Assembly (NCBI RefSeq): GCF_019200975.1
Contig: NZ_JAHTMR010000006.1
Location: 62,001-126,000, forward strand
DNA length: 64,000 bases
Reading direction: 5' to 3'
From: Pseudomonas sp. PD9R
GTDB lineage: Bacteria > Pseudomonadota > Gammaproteobacteria > Pseudomonadales > Pseudomonadaceae
In this document: positions 55,766 to 64,000 of the stretch, piece after piece
Layout of the letters: each line of letters opens with the position of its first letter
Position numbering within the stretch: the first letter of the stretch is position 1
The notes under the pieces: generated by a model
Told to the model about the DNA's origin: nothing
Database searches by the model: none
What the model saw: the letters and a program-made list of their open reading frames with translations, nothing else
Position numbers and translations under genes: made by a program

Positions 55766-57082
55766 TCAATACGCATACCGCAACATCGTGTGCGGCAAAT
55801 GCCGCAGCACGAAAAACCCAAACAACGCCACCAACGCCGGCAATACCAGCCACCAGACTTTTGCTGGCATGGCGTTGAGCGATGTCTGGCGCTGACACAA
55901 CCAAAGGCTCGCTGCGCAGACACATGCCGCCAGCATTGCGCCGGCCATTACATCCGTCGGCCAATGCGCACCCAGGTATACGCGGGAGAGGGAGATTGCC
56001 AGCGCCGGCAGGCAGCCGACCAACAACCAGGTCAGGCGCATCCGTGGCGGCTGTCCGCGGCCGGCCAGCACGGCGAGGGTCAGGAATAGCGCAAAGGAAC
56101 CCGACGCATGGCCGCTGGGCATGCTGTAACTGGTCAGAGGATCGCTCAATATTTCCGGACGCATGCGGGCAAAAAAGTGTTTGGTCACGGTGTTGCCCAG
56201 CGCCGTGCAAAGTAGAGTGCTGCCGGCGAAAATGGCCTGGCGCCATTGTCGGGTGACAAGCAGCAGCCCGACCAGCAAGGCGCTGAATACCAGCATGTTG
56301 CGGAACTCACCGATCAGCGTGAAGACAACGGCTACTTCATCGAGCATCGGGCTGCGGTGTTCTTGTATCAGGGTCATCACACCCTGATCGAGAGCGGTCA
56401 GATGCGGATAACCAATAAACAGTCCCGCCAGAATCAGCAAACTCATCCCCGCGATGAATATCGTAGCCTTGCGATGGCGGCGCAGGCTGCTGGTTGCGCT
56501 CAGTCCCACCATCACCGCGATACTGCCGACGACGATCCCCGCCTCGGGCCAGAACCCCTCGGGCAACGGCAGGCGAATTGCCGCGCCGGTGGCCCAGCCT
56601 GGTAATAGATAGGCAACCGACCATCCCGCGCCAGCCAGCAGGCTGACGGCGAAGAAGCGTGGAAATGGCATGTCGAACATGCCAGCGACCATCGGTAACA
56701 TCGGCCGCAAAGGCCCGATGAAGCGCCCGACCAGCAGGCTGGCAATACCGTAGCGCTGGAAATACGACTCGGCCCCGGCAATCCACTCCGGGTGATGGCG
56801 CAGCCCTGGCAGGCGCCGGATGTTCTGATGGAAATGGCGCCCCAGGAAATACGAAACGACATCGCCCAGAACGCCGGCCACAAAGCCGAGCAACAGCGTT
56901 TCACTCAACGACAGCGCACCACTGCCGGCCAGTACCGCCACAGCGAACAGCAAAACCGTGCCGGGCACGATCAATCCGGCAATCGCCAGGCACTCCACAA
57001 AGGCCACTATGAACACCGCCGCCGCCAGCCATTGCGGGTTGACCGTCAACCAGGCGGTCACGCTATCGAGCCATGGGCCCAT
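55766..57082 (-). CDS. DedA-PAP2 fusion (membrane phosphatase)
   Basis: The 438-aa protein is a natural fusion. Residues about 1-190 are DedA-like (GLIVPGTVLLFAVAVLAGSG, GDVVSYFLGRHFHQNIRRLP, FIGPLRPMLPMVAGMFDMPF). Residues about 240-420 are a PAP2 lipid phosphatase with KHFFARMRP, SMPSGHASGSFALF and SRVYLGAHWPTDV, the three motifs of that family. It has many membrane segments. It probably dephosphorylates a lipid carrier in the periplasmic leaflet. PA4011 is the recalled equivalent. Confidence 0.92.
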   Translation of the reverse strand: MGPWLDSVTAWLTVNPQWLAAAVFIVAFVECLAIAGLIVPGTVLLFAVAVLAGSGALSLSETLLLGFVAGVLGDVVSYFLGRHFHQNIRRLPGLRHHPEWIAGAESYFQRYGIASLLVGRFIGPLRPMLPMVAGMFDMPFPRFFAVSLLAGAGWSVAYLLPGWATGAAIRLPLPEGFWPEAGIVVGSIAVMVGLSATSSLRRHRKATIFIAGMSLLILAGLFIGYPHLTALDQGVMTLIQEHRSPMLDEVAVVFTLIGEFRNMLVFSALLVGLLLVTRQWRQAIFAGSTLLCTALGNTVTKHFFARMRPEILSDPLTSYSMPSGHASGSFALFLTLAVLAGRGQPPRMRLTWLLVGCLPALAISLSRVYLGAHWPTDVMAGAMLAACVCAASLWLCQRQTSLNAMPAKVWWLVLPALVALFGFFVLRHLPHTMLRYAY

Positions 57083-57134
57083 AAAAACAACTCCATTGAA
57101 TGATCAATCAATCGGCACAGCGCTATAAACCTCT

Positions 57135-57219
57135 GTAGGAGCTGCCGCAGGCTGGGATCTTTTGCTCTTGTCTTTAAAAACCAAAGTCAATAGATCGCAG
57201 CCTGCGGCAGCTCCTACAC
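57135..57219. repeat. REP-type inverted repeat
   Basis: TGTAGGAGCTGCCGCAGGCT (left) and AGCCTGCGGCAGCTCCTACA (right) pair; inside, GGGATCTTTTG and CAATAGATCGC differ by two bases. It lies between the glycosylase and the DedA-PAP2 genes. Confidence 0.9.
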
Positions 57220-57228
57220 GGATTGTGT

Positions 57229-57924
57229 TTACAGCAAATAATAGTCGCGACCTTCGACCTGCCCCCGTCGCAGCGGGTTCCGCGTGCAATAGGCCGCGTA
57301 GGCACCATCAACAAAGCGGTACATCAAGTGTTCGTCGCGCCCGTTGGGGATGCCCAGGCGAGTGGCCTGAATAACGTGGGCGGGTGTCTGGCCGACGTCT
57401 TCCACCAGCAGCACTTCATGGTCGAAGCGCTTGGCATCCCACACTGGCACCTTCAGGCCAAGAGACTTGCACAGCAATGTTTGCCCGGCGCAGAGCTTTT
57501 GCGATGGGCGAGGGCGGCCGTGGGCGTCGGGATTGTTCAGCAGCATTTGCGCCAGGCTCGCCGGGCCGCTCAAATCGTCGACCCACGGGTAAGCGGATTT
57601 GATCAGGACGGCGTTGCCCGCACCCTGAGCGCTGAAGTTCAAGGAATCACCACCCCGCGCGTAATACATATAGATGTGCCCACCATCCAGAAACAAAGCC
57701 TTACGCTTTTCTGTGTAGCCGAGGGAGGCGTGACTGCCTTTTTCTGCGCAGTAATAGGCTTCGGTTTCGATAATTCGCGCGCTGAGCCACAGGTCGCCGA
57801 CGCGATGACGGATTACTTTGCCGAGTAAATCCCGGGCCAGAACTTGGGCGTCGCGGTCGAAAAACGCGTCCGGAAGGCCTTTTGGCGGGCTTTCAGCGGA
57901 CGCATGAACAGTCAGGTTAGACAT
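57229..57924 (-). CDS. mpg: 3-methyladenine DNA glycosylase, AAG (Mpg) family
   Basis: The 231-aa repair enzyme removes alkylated adenine from DNA. It begins MSNLTVHASAESPPKGLPDA and has AAG marks: VLARDLLGKVIRHRVGDLWL, ARIIETEAYYCAEKGSHASL (the catalytic Glu in ETEAYYC), MYYARGGDSLNFSAQGAGNA and GQTLLCKSLGLKVPVWDAKR. The family length is complete. Confidence 0.93.
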   Translation of the reverse strand: MSNLTVHASAESPPKGLPDAFFDRDAQVLARDLLGKVIRHRVGDLWLSARIIETEAYYCAEKGSHASLGYTEKRKALFLDGGHIYMYYARGGDSLNFSAQGAGNAVLIKSAYPWVDDLSGPASLAQMLLNNPDAHGRPRPSQKLCAGQTLLCKSLGLKVPVWDAKRFDHEVLLVEDVGQTPAHVIQATRLGIPNGRDEHLMYRFVDGAYAAYCTRNPLRRGQVEGRDYYLL

Positions 57925-58059
57925 GATGAACGGCGTTTATCAGGGCTGATTGAGTCGCGATGATAACAATTTGCAGCTTAATCCCGGCTGAACGTCGGCA
58001 AATTGCCCTCCATTTCGACCATCCGCCCGTCACCGCTGTTAGTCGGGGGACGCGACAGC

Positions 58060-58065
58060 TATAAT
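58060..58065 (+). promoter_or_regulatory. Sigma-70 -10 element of proA
   Basis: A perfect TATAAT 48 bases before the ATG at 58114; the -35 partner (TGTTAG, 17 bases up) is poor. It is the likely promoter for the proA-nadD-rsfS-rlmH-mrdA-rodA run. Confidence 0.45.
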
Positions 58066-58113
58066 CTGCCGCTTTACTCTTTACCAAGACCTTAGAAAAG
58101 ACCACGCCAGACC

Positions 58114-59385
58114 ATGACTGAGTCCGTTCTCGACTACATGACCCGCCTGGGCCGCGCTGCCCGCGAGGCTTCCCGCGTCATCGGCCGTGCCAGCACTGCG
58201 CAGAAAAACCGCGCCTTGCAGGCTGCTGCCAATGCGCTGGACGCTGCACGCGCCGAGCTGACCGCTGCCAATGAGCTCGACCTGGCGGCTGGCCGCGCCA
58301 ATGGTCTGGAGCCAGCATTGCTCGAACGTCTCGCGCTGACCCCGGCTCGTATCGACGGCATGATCGTCGGCCTTCGTCAGGTGGCGGCACTGCCGGACCC
58401 CGTCGGCGCGATCCGCGACATGAGCTATCGCCCGTCGGGTATCCAGGTCGGCAAGATGCGGGTGCCGCTGGGCGTGATCGGGATTATTTACGAGTCGCGG
58501 CCGAATGTGACTATCGACGCCGCCAGCCTGTGCCTGAAGTCTGGCAATGCGACCATTTTGCGTGGCGGCTCCGAAGCCATTCATTCCAACCGTGCCATTG
58601 CCGCCTGCATCCAGCGCGGCCTGGCCGAGGCCGATCTGCCTGCCGCCGTGGTGCAAGTGGTCGAAACCACTGACCGTGCCGCTGTTGGCGCATTGATCAC
58701 CATGCCGGAATACGTTGACGTCATCGTGCCGCGTGGCGGCCGTGGCCTGATCGAGCGGGTCAGTCGCGATGCCCGCGTGCCGGTGATCAAGCACCTGGAC
58801 GGCATCTGCCACGTTTATGTCAGTGCCCACGCCGATCTGCTCAAAGCCCAGCGCATTGCATTCAACGCCAAGACTTACCGTTATGGCATCTGCGGGGCGA
58901 TGGAGACGCTGCTGGTCGACCAAACCGTTGCCAAAGATTTCCTGCCAGCCATGGCTGCTCAGTTCCGCGAAAAAGGCGTTGAACTGCGTGGTTGTGAGCG
59001 TACCCGGGCAATCATCGATGCAGTGCCAGCCACTGAAGAAGACTGGAACACCGAGTACCTGGCGCCGATCTTGTCGATCCGCGTGGTCGACGGGCTGGAA
59101 CAAGCCATCGAACACATCAACCATTACGGCTCTCACCACACCGATTCGATTGTCAGCGAACACCAGGGCGACACCCGGCGTTTCGTGGCTGAAGTCGACT
59201 CGTCGTCGGTGATGATCAACACGCCGACGTGCTTCGCCGATGGCTTCGAATACGGATTGGGTGCCGAGATCGGCATTTCTACTGATAAGCTGCACGCCCG
59301 CGGCCCGGTCGGCCTCGAAGGTTTGACCTGCGAGAAGTACATCGTGGTCGGTGATGGCCAGTTGCGCGGACAGGAGCCGGCCTGA
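58114..59385 (+). CDS. proA: ProA, gamma-glutamyl phosphate reductase
   Basis: The 423-aa NADPH enzyme makes glutamate semialdehyde in proline synthesis. It starts [20 protein letters not shown] and shows [38 protein letters not shown], the nucleophile Cys in [15 protein letters not shown] and [20 protein letters not shown] near the end. All the family parts are present. The next gene starts at a TTG two bases after the stop. Confidence 0.97.
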   Translation: MTESVLDYMTRLGRAAREASRVIGRASTAQKNRALQAAANALDAARAELTAANELDLAAGRANGLEPALLERLALTPARIDGMIVGLRQVAALPDPVGAIRDMSYRPSGIQVGKMRVPLGVIGIIYESRPNVTIDAASLCLKSGNATILRGGSEAIHSNRAIAACIQRGLAEADLPAAVVQVVETTDRAAVGALITMPEYVDVIVPRGGRGLIERVSRDARVPVIKHLDGICHVYVSAHADLLKAQRIAFNAKTYRYGICGAMETLLVDQTVAKDFLPAMAAQFREKGVELRGCERTRAIIDAVPATEEDWNTEYLAPILSIRVVDGLEQAIEHINHYGSHHTDSIVSEHQGDTRRFVAEVDSSSVMINTPTCFADGFEYGLGAEIGISTDKLHARGPVGLEGLTCEKYIVVGDGQLRGQEPA

Positions 59386-59386
59386 C

Positions 59387-60076
59387 TTGGGCGACTTCGA
59401 CCCGTCAGCCCCGGTAATCGCCAGCGCGCCCGTATCTCGCCGCATTGGTGTGCTGGGCGGTACCTTTGACCCGGTGCACATCGGCCATTTGCGCGGTGCA
59501 CTGGAAGTCGCCGAATCGCTGGCACTTGATGAGTTGCGTCTGACACCCAGTGCCAGACCGCCTCATCGCAATACGCCGCAGGTGTCGGCGAAGAACCGTC
59601 TGGCGATGGTCGAGTGCGCGGTGGCCGGTGTGGCACCGTTGGTGGTGGACGCCCGCGAATTGCAGCGGGACAAACCGTCCTACACCATCGATACCCTGGA
59701 ACTGATGCGTGGCGAACTGGCCGTGGATGACCAGGTTTTTCTGCTTTTGGGTTGGGACGCATTTTGCGGCCTGCCTACTTGGCACCGCTGGGAAGAGTTG
59801 CTCCAGCATTGCCACATCCTGGTGCTGCAACGCCCGGATGCCGACAGCGAACCGCCGGATGCCTTGCGCAACCTGCTGGCAGCGCGCTCGGTGAGCGACC
59901 CGCTGGCCCTCAAAGGGCCGAGCGGACAGATTGCATTCGTCTGGCAGACGCCGCTCGCGGTATCCGCCACCCAGATCCGTCAACTGCTGGCCAGCGGTAA
60001 GTCGGTACGTTTCCTGGTGCCCGACGCGGTCCTGGCCTACATCGATGCGCACGGACTTTACCGTGCGTCGAACTGA
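59387..60076 (+). CDS. nadD: NadD, nicotinate-nucleotide adenylyltransferase
   Basis: Translation most likely begins at the TTG at 59387, just after the proA stop, giving [20 protein letters not shown] and 229 aa; the open frame into proA has no sense. The adenylyl-transfer signature [20 protein letters not shown] lies at about residues 22-41, and [20 protein letters not shown] (the ISSTxIR-like motif) near the C-terminus. It makes NaAD for NAD synthesis. Confidence 0.93.
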   Translation: MGDFDPSAPVIASAPVSRRIGVLGGTFDPVHIGHLRGALEVAESLALDELRLTPSARPPHRNTPQVSAKNRLAMVECAVAGVAPLVVDARELQRDKPSYTIDTLELMRGELAVDDQVFLLLGWDAFCGLPTWHRWEELLQHCHILVLQRPDADSEPPDALRNLLAARSVSDPLALKGPSGQIAFVWQTPLAVSATQIRQLLASGKSVRFLVPDAVLAYIDAHGLYRASN

Positions 60077-60149
60077 ATAGGAGTGCCTCAAGGCACGTAG
60101 CAACAACGTGTATTGAAGCGCCCGAACATACGAGCAAAACGAGTTTTTT

Positions 60150-60644
60150 ATGACGAACAACGACGTAAACAAAGTAAAGCGCAAAGGCACGTTCAAGAGC
60201 GCTCCGCTGCCAGAGAAAGTCCTCGCTGCCGAGCCGCCTAAAGGCGACGATCTGGTCAAGATCGCCGTAGCAGCCCTGGAAGACGTCAAGGCTCAGGACG
60301 TGCTGGTCATCGACGTTCGCGACAAGCAGAGCATCACTGACTTCATGATCATCGCCACCGGTACTTCCAACCGCCAGATCGGCGCGATGCTGGACAAGGT
60401 CCGCGAAGCGGTCAAGGCCCTGGGCATCAAGCCATTGGGTGAAGAAGGCAAGGGCGACAGCGACTGGGTTCTGCTGGACATGGACGACGTGATCGTCCAC
60501 ATGATGACTTCCAACGCCCGTCAGTTCTACGACCTGGAGCGCCTGTGGAAAGGTGCCGAGCAGAGCCGTGCCGCCGATGGCAAACACCACAGCCCTGAAG
60601 TTGGTCACGAGCATTTCACCAAGCTCAACAAAGACCAGGAATAA
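60150..60644 (+). CDS. rsfS: RsfS, ribosome silencing factor
   Basis: The 164-aa protein has a basic N-terminal extension (MTNNDVNKVKRKGTFKSAPL) and the DUF143/RsfS core: AQDVLVIDVRDKQSITDFMI, ATGTSNRQIGAMLDKV, GDSDWVLLDMDDVIVHMM and RQFYDLERLWKGA. It binds ribosomal protein L14 and keeps subunits apart when nutrients are low. It sits between nadD and rlmH, its conserved place. Confidence 0.95.
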   Translation: MTNNDVNKVKRKGTFKSAPLPEKVLAAEPPKGDDLVKIAVAALEDVKAQDVLVIDVRDKQSITDFMIIATGTSNRQIGAMLDKVREAVKALGIKPLGEEGKGDSDWVLLDMDDVIVHMMTSNARQFYDLERLWKGAEQSRAADGKHHSPEVGHEHFTKLNKDQE

Positions 60645-60653
60645 GGAACGGCT

Positions 60654-61121
60654 GTGCGACTGCGACTGATCGCCGTCGGTTCACGCATGCCCAAGTGGGT
60701 GGAAGAAGGCTGGCATGAATATGCAAAGCGTCTTCCGTCCGAGCTGGCGCTGGAACTGGTGGAAATACCGCTCAACACCCGTGGCAAGAACGCCGACGTG
60801 GCGCGCTTCATCCGTCAGGAAGGCGAAGCCATGCTGGCCAAGGTTGGGCCGAACGAGCGCGTTGTCACCCTCGAAGTCCACGGCAAGCCCTGGAGCACCG
60901 AGCAACTGGCGGTCGAACTGGATCGTTGGCGGCTGGATTCGCGCACGGTCAATTTCATGGTCGGCGGCCCCGAAGGGCTGGCGCCGGAAGTGTGTGCCCG
61001 AGCTGATCAACGCTGGTCACTCTCGCCGTTGACGTTGCCGCACCCGCTGGTGCGCATCCTGATCGGCGAACAGCTGTATCGTGCCTGGACTGTTTTGTCC
61101 GGCCACCCTTACCACAAGTAG
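60654..61121 (+). CDS. rlmH: RlmH, 23S rRNA pseudouridine-1915 methyltransferase
   Basis: A GTG start (60654) with AAGGA upstream gives a 155-aa protein. It starts [20 protein letters not shown] and has the SPOUT-type site [14 protein letters not shown] and the C-terminal [20 protein letters not shown], where the knot and SAM loop lie. It methylates N3 of pseudouridine 1915. The next gene starts 11 bases after its stop. Confidence 0.97.
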   Translation: MRLRLIAVGSRMPKWVEEGWHEYAKRLPSELALELVEIPLNTRGKNADVARFIRQEGEAMLAKVGPNERVVTLEVHGKPWSTEQLAVELDRWRLDSRTVNFMVGGPEGLAPEVCARADQRWSLSPLTLPHPLVRILIGEQLYRAWTVLSGHPYHK

Positions 61122-61131
61122 TTCTGCCCGA

Positions 61132-63027
61132 ATGACTCAGCCGATCCGCATCAAGGACCACGAAAAAGACGCCCGTCTGGTGCGTGGCCGCGTCGTGTTC
61201 GGGGCAATTGCGGTCGTGACGCTGATCGGCGTGTTGATCGCACGGCTGTATTTCCTGCAGGTGATCCAGTACGAGTACCACTCGACCCTGTCGGAAAACA
61301 ACCGCGTCCATGTGCAGCCGATTCCGCCGCCCCGTGGGTTGATTTACGACCGCAACGGTGTGGTTATTGCCGATAACCGGCCTAGCTTCAGCCTGAGCAT
61401 GACCCGCGAGCGCTCTGGTGATTGGCCGCAAGTGCTGGATGTGATCGTCCAGGTGTTGGAGCTGACACCCGAGGACCGGGTGATTTTCGAGAAGCGCATG
61501 CGTCAGGGGCGTCGACCGTTCGAGCCGGTGCCGATCATGTTCGAGTTGACCGAAGAGCAGATCGCGCGGATCGCCGTAAACCAGTTCCGCCTGCCAGGGG
61601 TAGAAGTGGTCGCGCAGCTGGTTCGTCACTATCCCCAGGGTGCGCACTTTGCGCACTCGGTGGGTTACATGGGGCGGATCAACGAAAAAGAACTGAAGTC
61701 TCTGGACCCGGTGAGTTACAGCGGCACCCATCAAATCGGCAAAACCGGCATCGAGCGCTTTTACGAGCCGGAACTGCACGGCCAGGTGGGTTACGAGGAA
61801 GTCGAAACCAACGCTCGGGGCCGCGTGTTGCGCGTGCTCAAGCGTACCGATCCGATTCCCGGCAAGGACATCGTCCTGAGCCTGGACATCAAGTTGCAGG
61901 AAGCCGCTGAAACTGCGCTCGGTGGTCGACGTGGCGCGGTAGTGGCGCTGGACCCGAAAACCGGTGAAGTGCTGGCGATGGTCAGCCAGCCGAGTTTCGA
62001 CCCGAACCTGTTTGTCACCGGCATCAGCTTCAAGGCTTATTCCGAGCTGCGAGATTCGATCGATCGGCCGCTGTTCAACCGCGTGCTGCGCGGTCTGTAT
62101 CCTCCGGGCTCGACGATCAAACCGGCGGTGGCGATTGCGGGCCTGGACTCTGGTGTGGTGACCGCGTCGACTCGGGTGTTCGACCCCGGTTACTACATGC
62201 TGCCCAATTACGATCACAAGTATCGCAACTGGAACCGCACCGGCGACGGCTACGTCGATCTCGATACGGCGATCATGCGCTCCAACGACACTTACTTTTA
62301 TGACCTGGCCCATAAGCTGGGGATCGATCGGTTGTCGACGTACCTGGGCAAATTCGGTATCGGCCAGAAGGTCTCGCTGGACATGTTTGAAGAGTCGCCA
62401 GGGCTGATGCCGTCTCGCGAGTGGAAGCGTGCGACGCGTCGTCAGGCATGGTTCCCTGGCGAAACACTGATTCTGGGGATCGGCCAGGGCTACATGCAGT
62501 CGACTCCATTGCAACTGGCACAGGCTACGGCGCTGGTGGCCAACAAAGGCATCTGGAATCGCCCGCACCTGGCCAAGACCATCGAAGGCGAGAAGCCTGT
62601 GGACCCGAATCCGATGCCGGACATCATCCTGCGTGACCCGTCCGACTGGAACAAGGTCAACCACGGCATGCAGCAAGTCATGCACGGTGCCCGTGGTACG
62701 GCGCGCAAAGCCTCGATCGGTGCGCAATATCGGATTGCCGGCAAGAGTGGTACGGCCCAGGTGGTCGCGATCAAGCAGGGTGAGAAATACGACCGCTCCA
62801 AGGTTCAGGAACGCCACCGGGACCACGCCTTGTTCGTCGGCTTCGCGCCGGCCGATGACCCGAAAATTGTCGTGTCGGTGATGGTCGAAAACGGTGAGTC
62901 CGGCTCCGGCGTCGCCGCGCCGGTGGTCCGTCAAGTCATGGACGCCTGGCTGCTGGATGAGAGCGGCCATCTCAAGGCCGAATACGCCAGCCCTAACAGC
63001 GCAGAGGCTACTGCCCGTGATGAATAA
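61132..63027 (+). CDS. mrdA: MrdA, penicillin-binding protein 2
   Basis: The ATG at 61132 (MTQPIRIKDHEKDARLVRGR) is chosen; the open frame before it overlaps rlmH. The 631-aa transpeptidase has one membrane anchor (VVFGAIAVVTLIGVLIARLYF), a dimerisation domain (PPPRGLIYDRNGVVIADNRP) and the catalytic domain: YPPGSTIKPAVAIA (Ser-x-x-Lys), MRSNDTYFYDLAHKLG (SxN) and AGKSGTAQVVAI (KSG). It makes the side-wall peptidoglycan with RodA, encoded next and overlapping by 8 bp. Confidence 0.97.
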   Translation: MTQPIRIKDHEKDARLVRGRVVFGAIAVVTLIGVLIARLYFLQVIQYEYHSTLSENNRVHVQPIPPPRGLIYDRNGVVIADNRPSFSLSMTRERSGDWPQVLDVIVQVLELTPEDRVIFEKRMRQGRRPFEPVPIMFELTEEQIARIAVNQFRLPGVEVVAQLVRHYPQGAHFAHSVGYMGRINEKELKSLDPVSYSGTHQIGKTGIERFYEPELHGQVGYEEVETNARGRVLRVLKRTDPIPGKDIVLSLDIKLQEAAETALGGRRGAVVALDPKTGEVLAMVSQPSFDPNLFVTGISFKAYSELRDSIDRPLFNRVLRGLYPPGSTIKPAVAIAGLDSGVVTASTRVFDPGYYMLPNYDHKYRNWNRTGDGYVDLDTAIMRSNDTYFYDLAHKLGIDRLSTYLGKFGIGQKVSLDMFEESPGLMPSREWKRATRRQAWFPGETLILGIGQGYMQSTPLQLAQATALVANKGIWNRPHLAKTIEGEKPVDPNPMPDIILRDPSDWNKVNHGMQQVMHGARGTARKASIGAQYRIAGKSGTAQVVAIKQGEKYDRSKVQERHRDHALFVGFAPADDPKIVVSVMVENGESGSGVAAPVVRQVMDAWLLDESGHLKAEYASPNSAEATARDE

Positions 63028-64000
63028 CTTTGATCGCATGCTCTCTAGCGAGGATGTGATGCGTCGTCGCGCGACGCTGCTGCAACGCCTGCACATCGAC
63101 GGCCCTCTGCTGATCCTGTTGCTGACCCTCGCCGCTGGCAGCCTGTTCGTGCTGTATTCGGCCAGTGGCAAAAGTTGGGATTTGCTGGCCAAACAGGCAA
63201 CTTCGTTCGGCATCGGCCTGGTGTCGATGATCGTGATTGCCCAGTTCGAGCCACGTTTCATGGCGCGCTGGGTGCCCGTCGGCTATGTGCTTGGCGTGTT
63301 GTTGCTGGTGGTGGTGGACGTGATGGGCCACAACGCCATGGGCGCCACACGCTGGATCAACATTCCGGGGGTGATCCGCTTCCAGCCTTCGGAATTCATG
63401 AAGATCCTGATGCCGGCGACCATCGCCTGGTACTTGTCCAAACGCACGTTGCCGCCGCAGCTCAAGCATGTGGGTGTCAGTCTGTTTCTGATCGGTTTGC
63501 CGTTCATCCTGATCGTGCGGCAACCGGACCTCGGCACCTCGCTGCTGATTCTGGCCGGCGGCGCGTTCGTGCTGTTCATGGGTGGGCTGCGCTGGCGCTG
63601 GATTCTCAGCGTGCTGGCCGCCGCCATTCCCGTGGCCGTGGCGATGTGGTTCTTCATCATGCACGACTACCAGAAGCAGCGGATCCTGACCTTCCTCGAC
63701 CCGGAAAGCGATCCGCTGGGCACCGGTTGGAACATCATCCAGTCAAAAGCCGCCATCGGTTCCGGCGGCGTGTTCGGCAAGGGCTGGTTGCTGGGCACCC
63801 AGTCGCACCTGGACTTCCTCCCGGAAAGCCACACCGACTTCATTATTGCGGTCATGGGCGAAGAATTCGGCCTGGTGGGTATCTGCGCTCTGTTGCTGAT
63901 TTACCTGCTGTTGATCGGTCGCGGGCTGGTGATCACCGCCCAGGCCCAGACTTTGTTTGGCAAATTGCTGGCCGGCAGCCTGACCATGACGTTTTTTGTA
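63020..64000 (+). CDS. rodA: RodA, rod-shape peptidoglycan polymerase (3' end missing)
   Basis: An ATG at 63020, overlapping the mrdA end by 8 bp, opens a frame that runs to the window end (327 codons without a stop). It reads MNNFDRMLSSEDVMRRRATL, then many membrane segments and the SEDS marks GATRWINIPGVIRFQPSEFM, RQPDLGTSLLILAGGAFVLF, GSGGVFGKGWLLGTQSHLDF and PESHTDFIIAVMGEEFG. It is the glycosyltransferase partner of MrdA. The usual length is about 370-380 residues, so about 40-50 are missing beyond the edge. Confidence 0.95.
   Translation, partial: MNNFDRMLSSEDVMRRRATLLQRLHIDGPLLILLLTLAAGSLFVLYSASGKSWDLLAKQATSFGIGLVSMIVIAQFEPRFMARWVPVGYVLGVLLLVVVDVMGHNAMGATRWINIPGVIRFQPSEFMKILMPATIAWYLSKRTLPPQLKHVGVSLFLIGLPFILIVRQPDLGTSLLILAGGAFVLFMGGLRWRWILSVLAAAIPVAVAMWFFIMHDYQKQRILTFLDPESDPLGTGWNIIQSKAAIGSGGVFGKGWLLGTQSHLDFLPESHTDFIIAVMGEEFGLVGICALLLIYLLLIGRGLVITAQAQTLFGKLLAGSLTMTFFV

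Noticed and set aside
60955..63261. Long minus-strand frame (768 codons) opposite mrdA
   Set aside because: It is a shadow of mrdA and rodA; composition and lack of domains show it is not coding.

Overview
The window is a high-GC chromosomal segment from a fluorescent Pseudomonas (P. fluorescens group). Three things point there. First, gene order largely follows, from memory, the P. aeruginosa PAO1 block from about PA4069 (sugar-nucleotide reductase) down to PA4002 (rodA). Second, 17 REP-type palindromes of the families seen in fluorescent pseudomonads lie between genes. Third, protein families and lengths fit throughout. No rRNA, tRNA or CRISPR array was seen.

Layout. 1-2311: start of an Lhr-like helicase, then two overlapping sugar-nucleotide dehydrogenase genes. 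2539-6770: OprG, then a four-gene minus-strand zinc-linked ABC cluster headed by zrgA, with a candidate Zur box in front. 6851-9391: small genes, a thioredoxin/TPR chaperone, a methyltransferase and a lipoprotein. 9520-15500: nrdR-ribD-ribE-ribBA-ribH-nusB-thiL-pgpA, the riboflavin and thiamine cluster. 15524-20356: a solute-binding protein, ribA, a small membrane protein, a BtuF-like binding protein and the facing BtuB receptor. 20504-23620: dxs, ispA, xseB (isoprenoid start).

23621-39105 is the accessory part. Between xseB and ppa sit a PtuA/PtuB (Septu-type) defence pair of lower GC, a Fic protein preceded by four copies of one operator-like motif, and the six-gene alpha-2-macroglobulin (mag) operon with an RsmA-type hairpin in its leader. 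After these come a broken DUF1016 gene and an orphan S24 (LexA/PrtR-like) repressor.

39106-48362: ppa, mtfA, a DedA protein, an acetyltransferase, and the ethanolamine unit eutC-eutB-aldehyde dehydrogenase, with a near-consensus sigma-54 promoter and the divergent activator eatR. The ethanolamine permease expected here is absent. 48545-57924: mpl, ubiX, a lipoprotein, an oxidoreductase, a MORN-repeat/caspase-like lipoprotein, a MaoC hydratase, a CidA/CidB pair, a Lon-N-domain protein, a DedA-PAP2 fusion and a DNA glycosylase. 58114-64000: proA-nadD-rsfS-rlmH-mrdA-rodA, the last cut by the window end.

What works together: RibD, RibE, RibBA, RibH and RibA make riboflavin; OprG and the Zrg cluster sit at the envelope, with zinc as the likely substrate of the latter; BtuB and the BtuF-like protein bring in cobalamin, which EutBC needs; the Mag proteins form a periplasmic protease-trapping complex; MrdA and RodA build the rod-shaped wall. 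Family assignments and the PAO1 comparison come from recall of known families, not from searches.
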